A stretch of 64,000 nucleotides of DNA from Tuctoria greenei. Taxonomy: Eukaryota > Streptophyta > Magnoliopsida > Poales > Poaceae. The stretch spans positions 25,697,601-25,761,600 of the forward strand of contig JAYESD010000009.1 in NCBI GenBank assembly GCA_036927565.1, given 5' to 3'. Shown here one piece after another: positions 43,006-55,600 of this stretch (position 1 is its first letter; every line of letters starts with the position of its first letter). The position numbers and the translations under genes are program-made. Below the pieces are notes generated by a model. It saw nothing but the letters and a program-made list of their open reading frames with translations. It searched no databases and had not been told where the DNA came from.

Positions 43006-43431
43006 TGTTGTCTGCACAGATTACCTTGATTTTCCGGCAGATTACGTTGTCCCGCGACGGTCAAAAGTCGTCCACCCGATTCATGCGAACGCGTGTCGTG
43101 TGCTCGTGTCTTCCGATTATATAGGCAGTCAACCAGCCGACTTCGATTGGGATTCGACCGTCACGTGAACCAGCAGCGTGCGGGACCCCTGAAGAAATGT
43201 GTGACCGTGATGGATCGTGAATCCAGAGCCAGCTGATCGAGCCAATGCCCCTTCAGATCCGTGCAGGCGTGGGCGCAGCCAGCGCGACTTTTCAGCCGAA
43301 GCAGCCGTCCGGGGTGGTGCGACAATACGCCGCTTTAGTATGCGCGCCATGTCACGTGTCGACGATCTAGGAGGTGCTGTAAAGTAGGCTATTTGCAGCA
43401 GTGCTGCATAGAATTTTTTTCTGATCATTTG

Positions 43432-43999
43432 AGTGTCTTAACGCGAGCAATAACTTGTCTAGTTCTTCTTTGCAAGAGCTGCCACCTGTGAGCATTCTTT
43501 TTCTTTTACCTAAAAAATTCTCTTATTTCTTTCCTTCTATATATTCCACCGTACCTAAATTAGAGTCTCAACATGCCCCTTTGCTCCTTTTAATTGTTTA
43601 TTTTTTTAATTGTGAGTAAAATATAATATTCCCACCATTAAAAGATATATGAGATTATAATTTGATCAAAGTCAAAATTATAAACCTTGACCTACTTTGT
43701 CTATAAAATAATTTATTTAAATAAAAAGAGTTGTATATGATGATAGCCCATTTTACGATAAATTTGTAAATATAATTTTGAGATGGAGTATTTTTTAATG
43801 CCGACTTTGAATTTGAAAATTTTATCATTCGGCCCGCTTGCTTGACTCGGCCTGTCCACGCGTATTTCGCCCCTGCAGAAGACTTCCTGTGGGCTCGCTC
43901 CTTTGGCTCCTTTACTCCCCGTTACCAGCCGAGAGAGCAAATCCCCAATCTCCGCTTCCCCATCAAACCCTAACCCTACCTCAACTCCGGCAAGCGAAG
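43432..43999 (+). promoter_or_regulatory. CXIP4 upstream region and leader, unit 2
   Basis: Counterpart of 13544-14111 with a few substitutions. Includes the Stowaway-like remnant (about 43625-43790) and telo-box AAACCCTAA at 43965-43973. Confidence 0.55.
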
Positions 44000-45040
44000 A
44001 TGCCGGCGACGGCGGGGCGCGTCCGCATGCCAGCGAATAACCGCGTGCACAGCAGCGCGGCCCTGCAGACGCACGGCATCTGGCAGAGCGCCATCGGCTA
44101 CGATCCCTACGCCCCCGAGAATAACAAGCAGGAGCGCCCCACCTCTTCCGTCTCCGCCAACGCCGCAGCCGCCAACGACGCCAGCAGCGCCCCTGCCCTC
44201 GCCTCCGCCGACGGCAATGCCTACACCAGCTTCCAGGGCCTCCTCGCGCTCGCCCGCATCACCGGCTCCAACACCGACGAGACCTGCGGCGCCTGCAAGA
44301 AGTGTGGCCGCGTTGGCCATCTCACCTTGCAGTGCCGCAACTTTCTCTCAGTCAAGGACCTCGACCTCGACGACGCAGATACCCAAGCGGCTGCCCAGGC
44401 TAAGTTCGACGAGATCAAGAAGAAGGCCGCTGGTAATGCTGAGGATTCGGAGGAGGGGGAGGAAGAAGAGGACAGCGATTCCTCTGATTCGGACGTTGAC
44501 CCGGAGCTCGAGAGGATTATTGCTGAGCGACAGCATGCCAGTAATGGGGGAAGGAGGTCCAGGGACAATGACAAGAAGACAAGCCGCCATACGAGGAGCA
44601 GCAGCAGCAAAAAGAAGAAATCAAAGAAAAGCAGAAGTGATAGCGAGGATGTAGAGGAGGAAGAAAGGAGAGGCAGAGACAAGAAGAAGAGGAACAATAA
44701 GTCAAAGAGACGTGAAATATCAGATAAGAGCAGCGACAGTGACTCTGACAGGAAGAGGCACAGGAAGGACAGGAAGAGGCGTAGGAGCCACCGCAGGAGT
44801 GATGACTCGTTGAAGGAAGAGGATGCCTCTAGAGGTGAAGAAAGGAAGCGCCACCGCCACCACAGGCGGCGGCATCACCACAGGGATGCATCTGACAGTG
44901 ATGGCAGTGAGTCAGCAGATGACAAGAAGCGATCTAGCAGGTGGAGGAGGCATCACAGGTCAGAAAGCAGTGGTTCGGATAAGGATGAGCCACATGGTCA
45001 ACGGGGGGCAAAACAGTCTGGGGAGAAGAACAGAAGGTAA
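44000..45040 (+). CDS. CXIP4: CAX-interacting protein 4-like zinc-knuckle protein, copy 2
   Basis: Intact 346-residue frame, ATG at 44000, same N-terminus as copy 1. Differences from copy 1 by eye: about 17 substitutions, loss of Ser-Arg-Lys near residue 260, and one extra Lys in the Lys run. Two changes touch the zinc knuckle: R96C just before it, which adds a fifth cysteine, and F110L inside it (CKKCGRVGHLTLQC). C99, C102, H107 and C112 are kept, so zinc binding may persist. The leader, telo-box and about 570 bp of upstream sequence are also duplicated. Function as for copy 1; whether this copy is expressed cannot be judged from sequence. Confidence 0.88.
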   Translation: MPATAGRVRMPANNRVHSSAALQTHGIWQSAIGYDPYAPENNKQERPTSSVSANAAAANDASSAPALASADGNAYTSFQGLLALARITGSNTDETCGACKKCGRVGHLTLQCRNFLSVKDLDLDDADTQAAAQAKFDEIKKKAAGNAEDSEEGEEEEDSDSSDSDVDPELERIIAERQHASNGGRRSRDNDKKTSRHTRSSSSKKKKSKKSRSDSEDVEEEERRGRDKKKRNNKSKRREISDKSSDSDSDRKRHRKDRKRRRSHRRSDDSLKEEDASRGEERKRHRHHRRRHHHRDASDSDGSESADDKKRSSRWRRHHRSESSGSDKDEPHGQRGAKQSGEKNRR

Positions 45041-45714
45041 AGAGTACTGAATTGGTAATTTGCCGTGACGCTATTGAAGTTCTCTCTTTAGCAGGCGATC
45101 CTTTACCTGTCTTGTATGATGACTCTCATTTGAAGCATGATGCCTAGTTTGTATAACATGCTGATGTATTCTGTGTTTATCTAAAATGAAAATACTATGC
45201 AAGTGTGATTTAGCAATAATTTGTAAGGATATTGTTTTTTAAATGAAAGTGTTTAGTTGCATTCTCCGAATGTGATGTTGCAATAGATGATTAGCATTAA
45301 ACCATTTTCATGCAGTTATTGTGTCAGGTAAGTATTCAATTTTACAGAGATGGACATTGTAGTAATGGAAATAGGCATAAACTAGAGTTATTTTGAGAAG
45401 GAAAAAATTCATTTTACTTCTTTGAACTATCACCCAAGTCTGAATAACCCTCTGAACTTTCATTTGGTTTATTTTAAGCTCCTGAACTATGATCCAAGTT
45501 CGGATAACCCCCTGAACCGGGTTAAAATTCCTATTTTGTTGATGTGGACTAATATTAGTTTAGGATTGACCACATCATACGCTGACGTGACAAAAATTAA
45601 CAGTGTGTATGGATACTTTAATCAACAAGAATCAACTGGTTTGATCCGTAAAAATTATCTTGAGAAATATTTGCATCTTAACAACTACGGTGCTTCCTAT
45701 TTCTCAATCCATAT
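45041..45714 (+). other. CXIP4 3' flank, unit 2
   Basis: Counterpart of 15159-15838; lacks about 10 bp near 45469. The 5 bp before the A' LTR are CATAT, against GATAT in unit 1. Confidence 0.5.
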
Positions 45715-46405
45715 TGTCAGTATTCTGAATATCAGGTACTCCTGATACCGCACTCGAAGTCAAGGAGTTCCTATGTCTGAGTTGAAGACTTCCGAATGCA
45801 ACATGCATCCCGCAGCACCGGGCCCGCCTCCCTCGTTTGGGTAGCTCCGTTGCTACCACGTGTCTAACAGGGCCATACCTACGTCCTTTCATAGGGAAGC
45901 TCCGGTGTCGACACGTGTCCAGTAGCCTTGGACCTAACCCTCAAACAGCCATTACAAGACCTAGTTAAAGTGTCATTAATTCAGTATTGATGACGCACGA
46001 TCAGAGGACTGTCAATACTGATAACGCTGCTATTAAGGCACGTTATCACACTGTTAATCAATCATAATACCAGTAGATCATATATAGGGTGATTAATATA
46101 GTCGGGGCCACCTGTTGGGTCAGACATGCTTTGTAACTGTCAATCCTTAACATATAAAAGAGTTGCGCCTCACGGTAGAAGACAACTAAGCTAACACGCA
46201 TGCAAGCAATCCCAGACATTCGCCACACACTCATACAATCAACAACACCCGCAGGGTAGGGTATTACACTCAAGCGGTCCAAACCACGTAGAAACTCTTG
46301 CGACATCATTTTGTTCGTGATTTTACGCGTGCCCCACTCGAATACAAACTTCCGCGGACTACGGTTTAGTAGTACCGGAGGAAGTGTCGTTGCTACACTT
46401 CGACA
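45715..46405 (+). repeat. 5' LTR of element A' (691 bp)
   Basis: TGTCAGTATTCTG start, CTTCGACA end. One full and one partial 55-bp U3 unit with CCACGTGT and GACACGTG cores near 45857 and 45913. Confidence 0.87.
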
Positions 46406-46441
46406 TTTGGGTCGCCAGGAAGGGGGCCTTAAGATCTCAAG

Positions 46442-47765
46442 ATGGTGAACTTCACCACAGCTTCGTCCAACGGTTTGGCTGAGCAGCCTGCTGGAGGAAA
46501 TTCCTCCAACGTGCAGCAACCAGGCAATGCTGTTGTTTCGGCAGGTGTCGTTCCACCATCACCTCCACCATCTCAGCAAGATGGTGTATTTGCATCGGTC
46601 ACTACATCGACGAACAATCCTGAGAACACGCTGAACGTAGCGCAGACTCTGCTTCAGCATCCTCCAGCGCATCCTCCAGCGCCCAGAGCTCCTTCGGCCG
46701 CCATGGAGCAATGGTGCACTGATGTTGAGCATTTAGTTGCAGTTACAGACTTACAGCTAATGCCCTCAGCGTCCAAGGTCTGCCCTATGCTGGGCAGGCA
46801 TCTACTCGAAACAAGACCTTTTCTAGTAGACTTGGTCCTCAAGCGTCGTAGCACAGGAGACGTGCACCCTCTCAGCAAGTGATGTCACTGTCCATCGGGG
46901 CACGCCACACTCATACGGCATCGAGGCTTTCGACGCGGGACCTCCGGTCGGAGCTCAACCACCGATACATGAGGCAGGACGACCGTGTCTATATCGAGCG
47001 CGCTTGCGAGAGGCGAGAGGCTCGGGAAAACCCTTCTCCACCGGGACTGGGGGGTGGTTGTTCGGCCCTGACCATGCATCTTTGCATGGTCGAATGGCCA
47101 CCCAAGTTCCAGCCTCATCTACCGGAGAAGTACGACGAGACAGTCAACCCCATCGAATTTCTTCAAATCTACTACACCGCCATCCTCGCGTTTGGAGGCA
47201 ATGAGGCTGTGATGGCCAACTATTTCCGTGTGGCTCTAATCGGGACAACAAGATCCTGGTTCATGAGTCTCCCTCCTGATTCCATCTATAGTTGGGGGAA
47301 ACTTTGTTGCCAGTTCACTGCCAACTTTAGGAGCTCCTACATCCGACCTGCCACAGAGCTGGATCTATTCGCCGTACAACATAAATCGGGAGAACCGCTG
47401 CGATCATTCATCCAACGGTTTTCTTAGGTACGGAATACAATACCTTCTATCTCAAATGCTTTTGTCGTCGTTGCATTCTGACAGAGACTCTAGATAAGAA
47501 GATGCTGGAGAAGCTGACAACCAAAGACGTCAGTAGCGTCACGGAGCTCTTCAGCCTAGCTGACAAATGTGCTAGGGCTGTGGAGGGCCGAGAGATGCAC
47601 TCCAAACCTGCTGCAGAGGCTAGTAAATCTTCCTCCAAGGCTGAAGCTACTGCCTCTGGTAGTGGAAAGAAGAAGAACAAGTCCAACGACAAGAAGTCGT
47701 TGGTCAGCATGCTTACTGCTGCTGCTGCACCTCCTGGTGGCTGGGGGCCACACCCTGAAAAATGA
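46442..47765 (+). pseudogene. gag pseudogene, element A'
   Basis: ATG at 46442 (MVNFTTAS). An 8-bp gain near 46743-46752 (ACAGACTTACAG against GCAG) shifts the frame in this copy only. From 46879 the frame is open through RRREAREN-type sequence, where copy 1 has its private stop, to the shared TAG after FIQRFS (47427). The tail KMLEKLTTKDVSSVTELFSLADKCARAVE follows after a frame change. Confidence 0.82.
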
Positions 47766-47774
47766 CCCCGACCA

Positions 47775-48845
47775 TTGACTGAGGATGGCGACGATGAGAA
47801 GATGTGGTGTCTGATCCATAGATCAAACACCCATAACCTGGAAGACTGTCGCAAGGTCCAGCGGCTTGTTGAACGCAACAACAAACCCCAAGAAGAAGCC
47901 CCTTACCGCCAACGCGAAGGGAAACAGAAAGTCGGCGAAGCCCCGTCTGATCAGGAGCTAGGCTTCCAAGACGTCAAAAAGTCCTTGAAGGCCGTCTACA
48001 ACACCGTCGATGATGATTCTAATGTCTCCGACAACGAGTGTCGAAAGACTCTCTATATGTTATATGGGAGGTCATGAGATATTACCTCTCGGCATATCCT
48101 CAATACAATGCATCGAGAGGTGGCTGCTGCAGCTCCCACCGTCAAGGCAGAACCTCATCGGAAGTGGATGGATACTGCCATCACCTTCGATGCTTCGGAT
48201 TGCTCGAAGAACATGACCGGAGCTGGTCAGTTGCCTTTGGTCTCACCTACCATCAACAACATCCAGCTCTACCATGTCCTTTTGGACGGAGGTACAACGC
48301 TCAACCTCCTCAGCTTCGCAGCTTTTGCGAAGCTCCAGCTCAGCCTATCAGACCTTGGGCCCTCTCGTCCTTTCTCCGGAGTAGGTTCGGAAGCCATCAC
48401 ACCTCTCAGATCAATTACACTTCCGGTGACCTTCGGGACTAGGGACAATTATAGGTTCAAGAAGCTGATTTTCGATGTGGCACACATCAGCCTTCCCTTC
48501 AATGCCATCCTAGGCAGGCCAGCCCTGTGTAGGTTCATGGCCGTAGCTCATTACGGCTATTTGGTGTTGAAGATGTCGACTCCTTCAGGCGTTCTTCGAA
48601 TCTGTGGGGATCGCACTGCTGAGGTCACTGTGCTGGAAGAACTTCATGCGCTTGCAACGGCGCAAGGAGAAGAATCTGGCAAGGAGCGACCAGCTCAACA
48701 ACCTTCGAGCTCACGTCAGCATGGCTCAACTTCTGCACCTCGTGTGCAACCAAGCGGCGACACCAACATCCCCGTCAAAGTTGTCCAAATTGGTTTCGAT
48801 GCTACCCAAACCACTCGTATGTCGAGAGGTCTGGACGACAAATAG
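47775..48845 (+). pseudogene. gag zinc-binding tail and aspartic protease, element A'
   Basis: WCLIHRSNTHNLEDC-type Cys/His cluster (47810-47850), open to 48077. The protease frame from 48108 has active site LLDGGTTLNLLS and downstream ILGRPALCRFMAVAH, which is complete here and deleted in copy 1. Ends at the shared TAG after GLDDK. Confidence 0.77.
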
Positions 48846-49725
48846 GAACTCGTGCTCGTCACTTTCATCCGAGTGAATGTCGACGTGTTTGTATGGTAAC
48901 CGTCACAGATGCCTAGGATCCCTAGGGAGGTGATCGAGCATAGCCTGAAGATATATCCCGATGCACGACCAGTACATCAGAAGCCGCGAAAGCAGTCTGT
49001 CGAGCGGTAGAACTTCATCAGATAAGAAATCAAGAAGCTGCTTGACGCTGGTTTCATTCAGGAGGTTCACCATCCTCAGTGGCTGGCAAACCCAGTCGTT
49101 GTACCAATGGCCGACGGGAAGCTTCAGATGTGCATCGACTACACCACATTGAATAAGGCATGCCCAAAAGACCCATTTCCACTTTCTAGGATAGATCAGA
49201 TAGTAGATTCTACCTCTGGGTGTGAGTTACTGTGTTTCTTAGACGCATATTCTGGATATCATCAGATTTAAATGTATATGGAAGATGAAGAACATATTGC
49301 CTTCATTATAGTAGATGGGTTATATTGTTACACTGTCATGCCTTTCGGTCTCAAAAACACTGCTTCAACTTTTGTGCGAGCCATGCACAAAACATTTAGA
49401 GAGCTCATCAGGGACTTGGTGGAGGTCTACGTTGATGACATTGTCGTCAAGGTGAACAACAAGGAATTACTCCTTGACAATTTGCAAGCCGTCTTCGACA
49501 AGCTGCGCTTAACGCGTACGAAGCTCAACCCGGACAAGTGCGTCTTCGGGTTAACTCCGGAGAGCTCTTTGGTTTCTTGGTGACTCACTAAGGAATTGAG
49601 GCAAATCCGGCCAAAATCAAGGCCATTGAAGAAATGTGGCCTCCAGCTCATGTCAAGGATGTCCAGATGCTAACTGGGTGTCTAGCTGTGCTCAACCGAT
49701 TCATCTCAAGGCTGGCAGAGTGGGC
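48846..49725 (+). pseudogene. Reverse transcriptase pseudogene, element A'
   Basis: Same blocks as in A, with YVDDIVVK at about 49430. Private lesions: a stop before MYMEDEEH (QI*MYM, about 49269) and one base lost near 49548 (VFGLTPES), shifting the frame. Upstream stops are shared with A. Confidence 0.8.
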
Positions 49726-51180
49726 ACTTCTCTTTTTCATGTTATTGAGGAAGTCTAGGCCATTTCATTGGTCCGAAGAAGCAGAGAAAGCGTTCCAAGA
49801 GCTCAAACAACTCCTCACCACACTACCAGTTTTGGTAGCTCTAAAGCCTAGTGAGCCTCTTCTGCTTTACATTTCAGCAACTACGGAGGGGTTGTCAGCA
49901 TAGTATTGGTTGCGGAGAGACCGGAGCCATCTTCAGCTTAGGAGCCTAGACCCCTCCGGGAGGGTCCGGAGCTACCTAAAGGTGAGTCTGGGTTCTAGCC
50001 CCCAGGCACGGATCCTAAAAGCAAGATGCATGTGGATCAACCTCTCTCAATCGAGAGAGTTTCTACTGAACAAGAAGGTCCGAACCCCTCCGAGGAGGTC
50101 CGAGCTGATGAAGAAGAAGATCTGGACCCCATCGGGAGGGTCCGGGTTGCTCACGAAGAAGATTCGGACCCCTTTAAGAGGGTCCGAGTTGATGGAGAAG
50201 AAGCTCCGGGTCCCTCTGGGAGGGTCCGGATCGTCCAGCGGCAAGTGTACTTCATCAGTGAAGTGCTCCACGATTCCAAGACTCGATATATTGAGGTGCA
50301 TAAGCTGCTATATGTAGTCCTTGTTGCCTCAAGAAAGCTACGTCACTACTTCGAGGCCCACAAGATATCAGTGGTAGCCTCCTATCTACTACGCGCTATA
50401 TTGCATAATCCAAATTCTACTGGAAATATCACCAAGTGTGCCGCGGAGCTGGCAGAATTCGATCTCAAATTCCGGCCTCGACATGCTATCAAGAGTCAGG
50501 CGCTGACTGACTTCGTGGCGGAGTGGACCCCTTCATCAACTTCAGGGGGCCTCAGTGAATAGAAGCCATAACCTAAGGTCTCGGTCTTCACAGAGCCTCA
50601 CTGGACACTCTATTTCGATTGCTCCGTGTAGAAGCAGGGGGCCGGAGCTGGAATACCTCTCCTCGCTCCGACCGAGGAGAAGGTCAAGTACATGGTACAT
50701 CTTGACTTCAAGGCAACCAACAACATGGTGGAGTACGAAGCTCTCATCTATGGACTCAAGGTGGCGCTGTCATATGGCGTTAGGCAACTACTGGTGAAGG
50801 GTGACTCGCAACTCATCATCAAGCAAGTCAAAGGTGAATGCAGTTGCAACAATCCCCAACTTGTCGCTTATTTACTTAAAGTTTAGAAGCTGGAGAAGGA
50901 CTTCCACGTCCTAGATCTCTGTTATGTCCAGTGTCTCAACAATGCTGAAGCTGATGACCACTTGGCGAAGGCTTCAACCGAAGCTCAAGCTCCCGACAGA
51001 GTTTTTGTCAGAAAATTGTCAAGACATGCCGCTCAGCCTGCCGAACTGAGTGAAGGGGGCGAGACCAGATCCTCGAAGCTAGCGGTCCCGGTGGTCCTGT
51101 TAACATGGCGCCCACCAAGGATCGTAGGCGATGTAGGAAGATCCAAGCAACCCAACACGTAAGATCCAGAAGCTCAAATT
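49726..51180 (+). pseudogene. RNase H region pseudogene, element A'
   Basis: Linker repeats at about 50077-50236 (RVRVAHEED, RVRVDGEEA). Ty3-type RNase H remnant (YIEVHKLLYVVLVASRKLRHYF) and archaeal-type RNase H (FDCS, YEALIYGLK, VKGDSQLIIKQ). A frame shift near 49890 (TTEGLSA) is private to this copy. Confidence 0.75.
50077..50236 (+). repeat. RT-RNase H linker tandem repeats, element A'
   Basis: Same four imperfect 42-45-bp units as 20069-20228. Confidence 0.7.
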
Positions 51181-51231
51181 AGCTCCAATGCATGGATTTG
51201 GAAGATCCGGAGCTACTTGAAGGACAATATC

Positions 51232-52060
51232 TGTCGAAGTGTGGAATACGACACTTCTCCCGGACTCGTTGAGAAATAGCCCGCGGAGGTTCTTTTGTGG
51301 TTAGGGAGCACAAGATCAATCCCAAGATGGTGATCTCAGAGATTTACGTGGTTTGGGCCGCCTGAGCGTAACACCCTACTTCGCGGGGTTTGTGTAATTG
51401 TATCGAGCGACTGCGTTTTTAGGGTCAGGTCGCAAGAGCCTGGATCTGTCCCTCTTGATGTTTGTGCGGTGCAGCCCTTTTATAGTTCTAAGTACTGACC
51501 GTTACAAAGCTGGCCTGGCCCGACATGTGGCCCTCGCATGCTTAATATCTTAATACACTGTCTAAAGAGTATTAAGTACAATTAATAGTGTGGTAACGTG
51601 CCTTCTTGGCAGCGTTACCACTATTAACTATACATTGATCATGTGTCATTAATATGGCATTAATGACACATTATCAAACCTTGCAACTGTCGCTTTAACC
51701 ATCTTTGAATATCTGTAATGGTCTTATCCGACATATATTTCCATTAGTGATGAAAGTCCAGAGCTTTCCCTTGCGAAAGAGTAGGTCCAGGGTTATTGTA
51801 CACGTGTCAGTACCAGAGCTCCAGTCTGATGGGGGCTAGGTCCGGGGCTGTTGAATAGGTGTAGTCGTCGGAGCTTCTCTCGGTGGGAGTTTTGTTCTGG
51901 GCTTATTTTACACGTGTTAACCTGGGAGGCAGCCATGTGAGGGGAGCGGGTCCCGTGCAACATGCTAGGTGGGACCCTTGAGAGCCTTTGATTCTGATGA
52001 GTGGAACTTTCTTGCACTTGTTGCAGTATCGTGAGGTACCCGGTACGTAGAGTACCGACA
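51232..52060 (-). repeat. 3' LTR of element B' (829 bp)
   Basis: Minus-strand start TGTCGGTACT at 52060, end CTTCGACA at 51232. Three 55-bp U3 units at 51759-51923. Confidence 0.86.
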
Positions 52061-52600
52061 ATGGCCCCTGGGCCCACCTCTAGGAGAAACCCCTTGGGTT
52101 AAGTTGTTCTGCCGGAGGTGGGGCCATTCTCGATTCCTGCGCTTTATTTTTCAAAAAATCCCTCTAATGCGCCGATAGAGTGGCGGTTCGGGGGTGAACC
52201 TTCGACGCATGACTTGTTATGAATACGGCAGATGAGATATTTGAGTGCGGATCTCACGCAATTGAAGGTCGCCGATTCCCAATACGAAAACCGTATCGGT
52301 TCCGCGCGCCCTGTCACAGCGTCGACTTTGGATTTCCTGCCACTTATCATGGCAATGGTTGGCCATGGGTAAGGACCTCGATCTCTTCGTTGGGGTGGCC
52401 CCAGGCCCACTCGTCATTGACAGGGTAGATTTTTGAAAAGTACTCTTGACCTCATTGTGGTTTCCATCCAGTCATCGCAGAGGCTTACTTAAGAAGGAAA
52501 GTGCGCACGGATTGAGGACTCTTTACACCTTCGATCATCTTTGCACTCAGAGCCTCTCAAAGGCCGCCTAACTTTCCATCTTTCTCTCCACTTTGTCGCG
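52061..52600 (+). other. Leader region of antisense ORF, element B'
   Basis: Counterpart of 22054-22592; no gene seen. Confidence 0.5.
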
Positions 52601-55600
52601 ATGGAGTAGAGTCTCCCCAAGAGCCGCCTCAAGAGCGATGATGATCTGAAGAAGGTCCGGACCTATATGGGGTGGTCTAGCAACTCTTTCAACCATCTGG
52701 TCCGCGCCGACAAGCTTCCGTTCAAGAAGGAGCACGGCGGCGACATGGTGTATTTCTCTGCGTACGCCATGGTGGGGCTCATCCCGCCTTTCTCCACCTT
52801 CCTCTTGATGCTGTTGGACTTCTATGGTCTGCAGCTGTACCATCTTGGCCCCCATTCTCTTCTTCTTGTGTCTACATTCGTCCACAGAAATCATCCACTT
52901 CTGTGAGATGTGGGTAGGTATTCCCCCCTATGTTGAGCTTTTCCGCACCTTCTTCACCATCCACACCACCGGGAAGGGGTCCAAATTTCTTGGCTTCTAT
53001 TATTTTGTGAAGCGCAAGAAATGCCCCTACAAATACTTGATGTTGTTTTCTTCCGGCAAGTGGGACGACTGGAAGAAAGATTGGATCATCGTTACGACAG
53101 AGGAGCACGAAAAGTTGGAGCTGCCCGAAGGTCTCCCTAATGTTGACACTGACGCATAGAGTGTGGTTTCGGTGGTGTCAGAGGCCTTCAACCCTGCTTT
53201 GACTAGGATCCGTGAATGCTTGGAAGGTGGAGTGACCCCCCAGATGGTCTTCTGCAACTTCCTGGTCAACAGGTGGGCTCCGATGAAGGAGAGAGAGAAG
53301 CTTGCGTGGGCCCTCAACAGCGTGATGGATGAAGACCGGATTGAAATCGGTCTGAAATCCAATTTGGAAGGTGCAACTTTGGAGCTTCATCTCAAGAAGT
53401 TACCGCATGGAATTGACGTCGAAGGCGACAACTTAACTCCGCCGGCGGCTTTTCTCCCTCTGAACATGGAGGCGCGGTTCAGCAGGGAGCTTCGGAGGAG
53501 TATGCCCGCACTTGACGATCTTCGTGAGGTGGAGAGGCTTCCGACAACCAGATTGACGATCCCCAAAGCTTCCGAGGGTGGTCCTGTCCCCACCCCAAGC
53601 CGAAGGACTAAAGACGTCGGCAAAGGCATGGGCAAAGAGCTAGCTGAGCCTTCTAGCTGAAAGAGGAAGTTGAAGCACGCTGATGGGAGGTCCGTCAGGC
53701 CTGCCCCCTCCACGACGGCTGCTTCTCCCCGGAGGGGGAGGTCTTCTGCTACTACCCCGGCTTTGGTGCAAGCGCCTTCAGGAGGCGTCAGCTCCGGGCA
53801 GTCGACTCCAGCTATAGTGCTGGCTAGAAGTTCCAGGTCTGGGGGTTCCCGCCGAAGGGAAGCTCCGGCCGAAAAAACTCCTGCGGTTGCGAGCGTTCCT
53901 CAACTGAGGTCCGAAGTAGTTGTCTCACCAGATTTGGTGGGCTCTAGCTCTGGGCCTCAGAAGAAGAGGTTCCGAGGTGATTGGGGTGGTAGCATCCCAA
54001 GGTAAGCATTGATTGCTCATTCTGAAATGTTAATCTTGCTTTTGTATGCGTATTTAATCTTCCATTCCCTTTATTTTTAGGGTATCGAAGAAGGGACCCG
54101 GAGCTTCAATGCCTGTTGCAACAGCTGGGACCCCAGTTGTCGAATCTTCGGCTTTGACTTTTGAGCCTCCTCGTCAAGCGGAGGTGGATGTCGTGGCAGC
54201 TCCGGCGCCAGCTGTCGTGAGCCTGGACTCGGAGTCCTCACCTGAAGCTCCTGTGGTAGCGCCGGACCGCGGGAGGGAAGTTGAAGGGGTGCCCCCGGCG
54301 GCGGAGGCTGATGCTTCAGTACTGGCCGCGCCAGAAGTTCCGGCTCCCGAGCCAGAAGCTGCTGAAGCCCTGGCTGTTGAGCCAGAGGTAGCTGAAGCCC
54401 CAACTGTTGACCCGGAGGTCGTCGAGACTCTGGCCCTTGTGCCGAAAACGGTTGAAGATCCGGCAGTAGAGCCGGAAGTTGTAGAGGGTCCGGCAGCTAT
54501 GTCGGAGGTGGTTGAAAGTTCGGCGGCTGTGTCGGAGGTGGTCACCGCGCTGGAGCCTGAATCAGTGGAGGTTGAGGCCCCAGTTGAAGCTCCCGTCGCT
54601 ACTCCGGAAGTGGTGGCCTTGGAGGTACCAGGGCCAGAACCAGAGCAGCTTGTCAGACCGGCGACCGGTCTTTCAATGTCTGAGGCGTCGACTGAGGACC
54701 TGGAAACGATGCCTTCACCTGCTCTGGAGGCGGAAGTTTCCCCGTGGGTTCTGCTACTACCACTGAAGGGCTCAAGGATAGCGGCCCCTGCGTCGCAGGA
54801 GTACATGAGACCACTATTGTAGAGTGGGACCCAATTTTTGTTACGAAGAACCCGCTTGAGCCTGTGGAAATGGTCCCAGCAGACCCGGAACCTATTCCCC
54901 TAGCGTTGTCCATAGACAACGCCTACTCGAGCCTCAGGCAGGTCCAGCTTGCCTTCAACCATGAGAGCAAAGCTTTGGAGGAGGAGCGCAACACCTTGAG
55001 GCATTGGCGCAGCAGACTCCATGTTGAAACCAAGCTTGCTCAGACGAGGCTAGATGACTAGAAGGAATGGATCAAGGGGGAGAAGGCCCGGTTAGAGTAC
55101 TGGGACAAGTTGATGGAGGAGAAGGAGGACGCCATCAAGGCGCTTGATGCTAACTCCAGGGAAATTTTGGAGCAAGCTAAAGAGAGACGTGGCACTGCTG
55201 ACGAGCGTTACGAAAAGCTTGTAGAGTTGAATGAAACTCTCATGAAGCGTCGAGTGGATCTAGAGGCGAGAGAGGAAAAACTGTTGGGGCAGCAGGAGGA
55301 TGTAGTGAGGAGGGAATCGGAGGTCACCCAGAAGTTGGCTCTAGGTGAGAAAAATTTGGCAGATCTTAGCAAAAAGCTGGATCAATAGAAGGAGGAAGAG
55401 AGTAAGAAGAGTTGGAAGGTGGGGCAAGAGCTCTCGAAAAGAGAGTTTGACATTGCCGCTAGGGAGGAGAAAGTCAAGGGCAGGGAGAAAGATCTTGTTG
55501 AGAGGCGGAACCGCATCCACCTCCGGAAGACAGAGCTGGCCGACCTGAAGAAGCAGGTTGCTGAAGTCAAGCAGCAACATGCTAAGTTGGCTGAGCGACT

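Larger units (their letters stand above)
37552..43422 (-). mobile_element. Mutator-like element, unit 2, with nested solo LTR
   Basis: Flanked by GATCATTTG at 37543-37551 and 43423-43431. Same content as 8915-13534, but its left inverted repeat is split by a Copia solo LTR (37628-39055), and its minisatellite has one 67-bp unit (39227-39293). Confidence 0.9.
45715..51231 (+). mobile_element. Ty3/Gypsy Tat-like element A', unit 2
   Basis: Counterpart of 15839-21223: LTR 45715-46405, PBS, gag, protease, RT, RNase H, ending at LKDNI where the inverted B' LTR begins. It retains the 93-bp protease segment missing from A. Confidence 0.85.
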
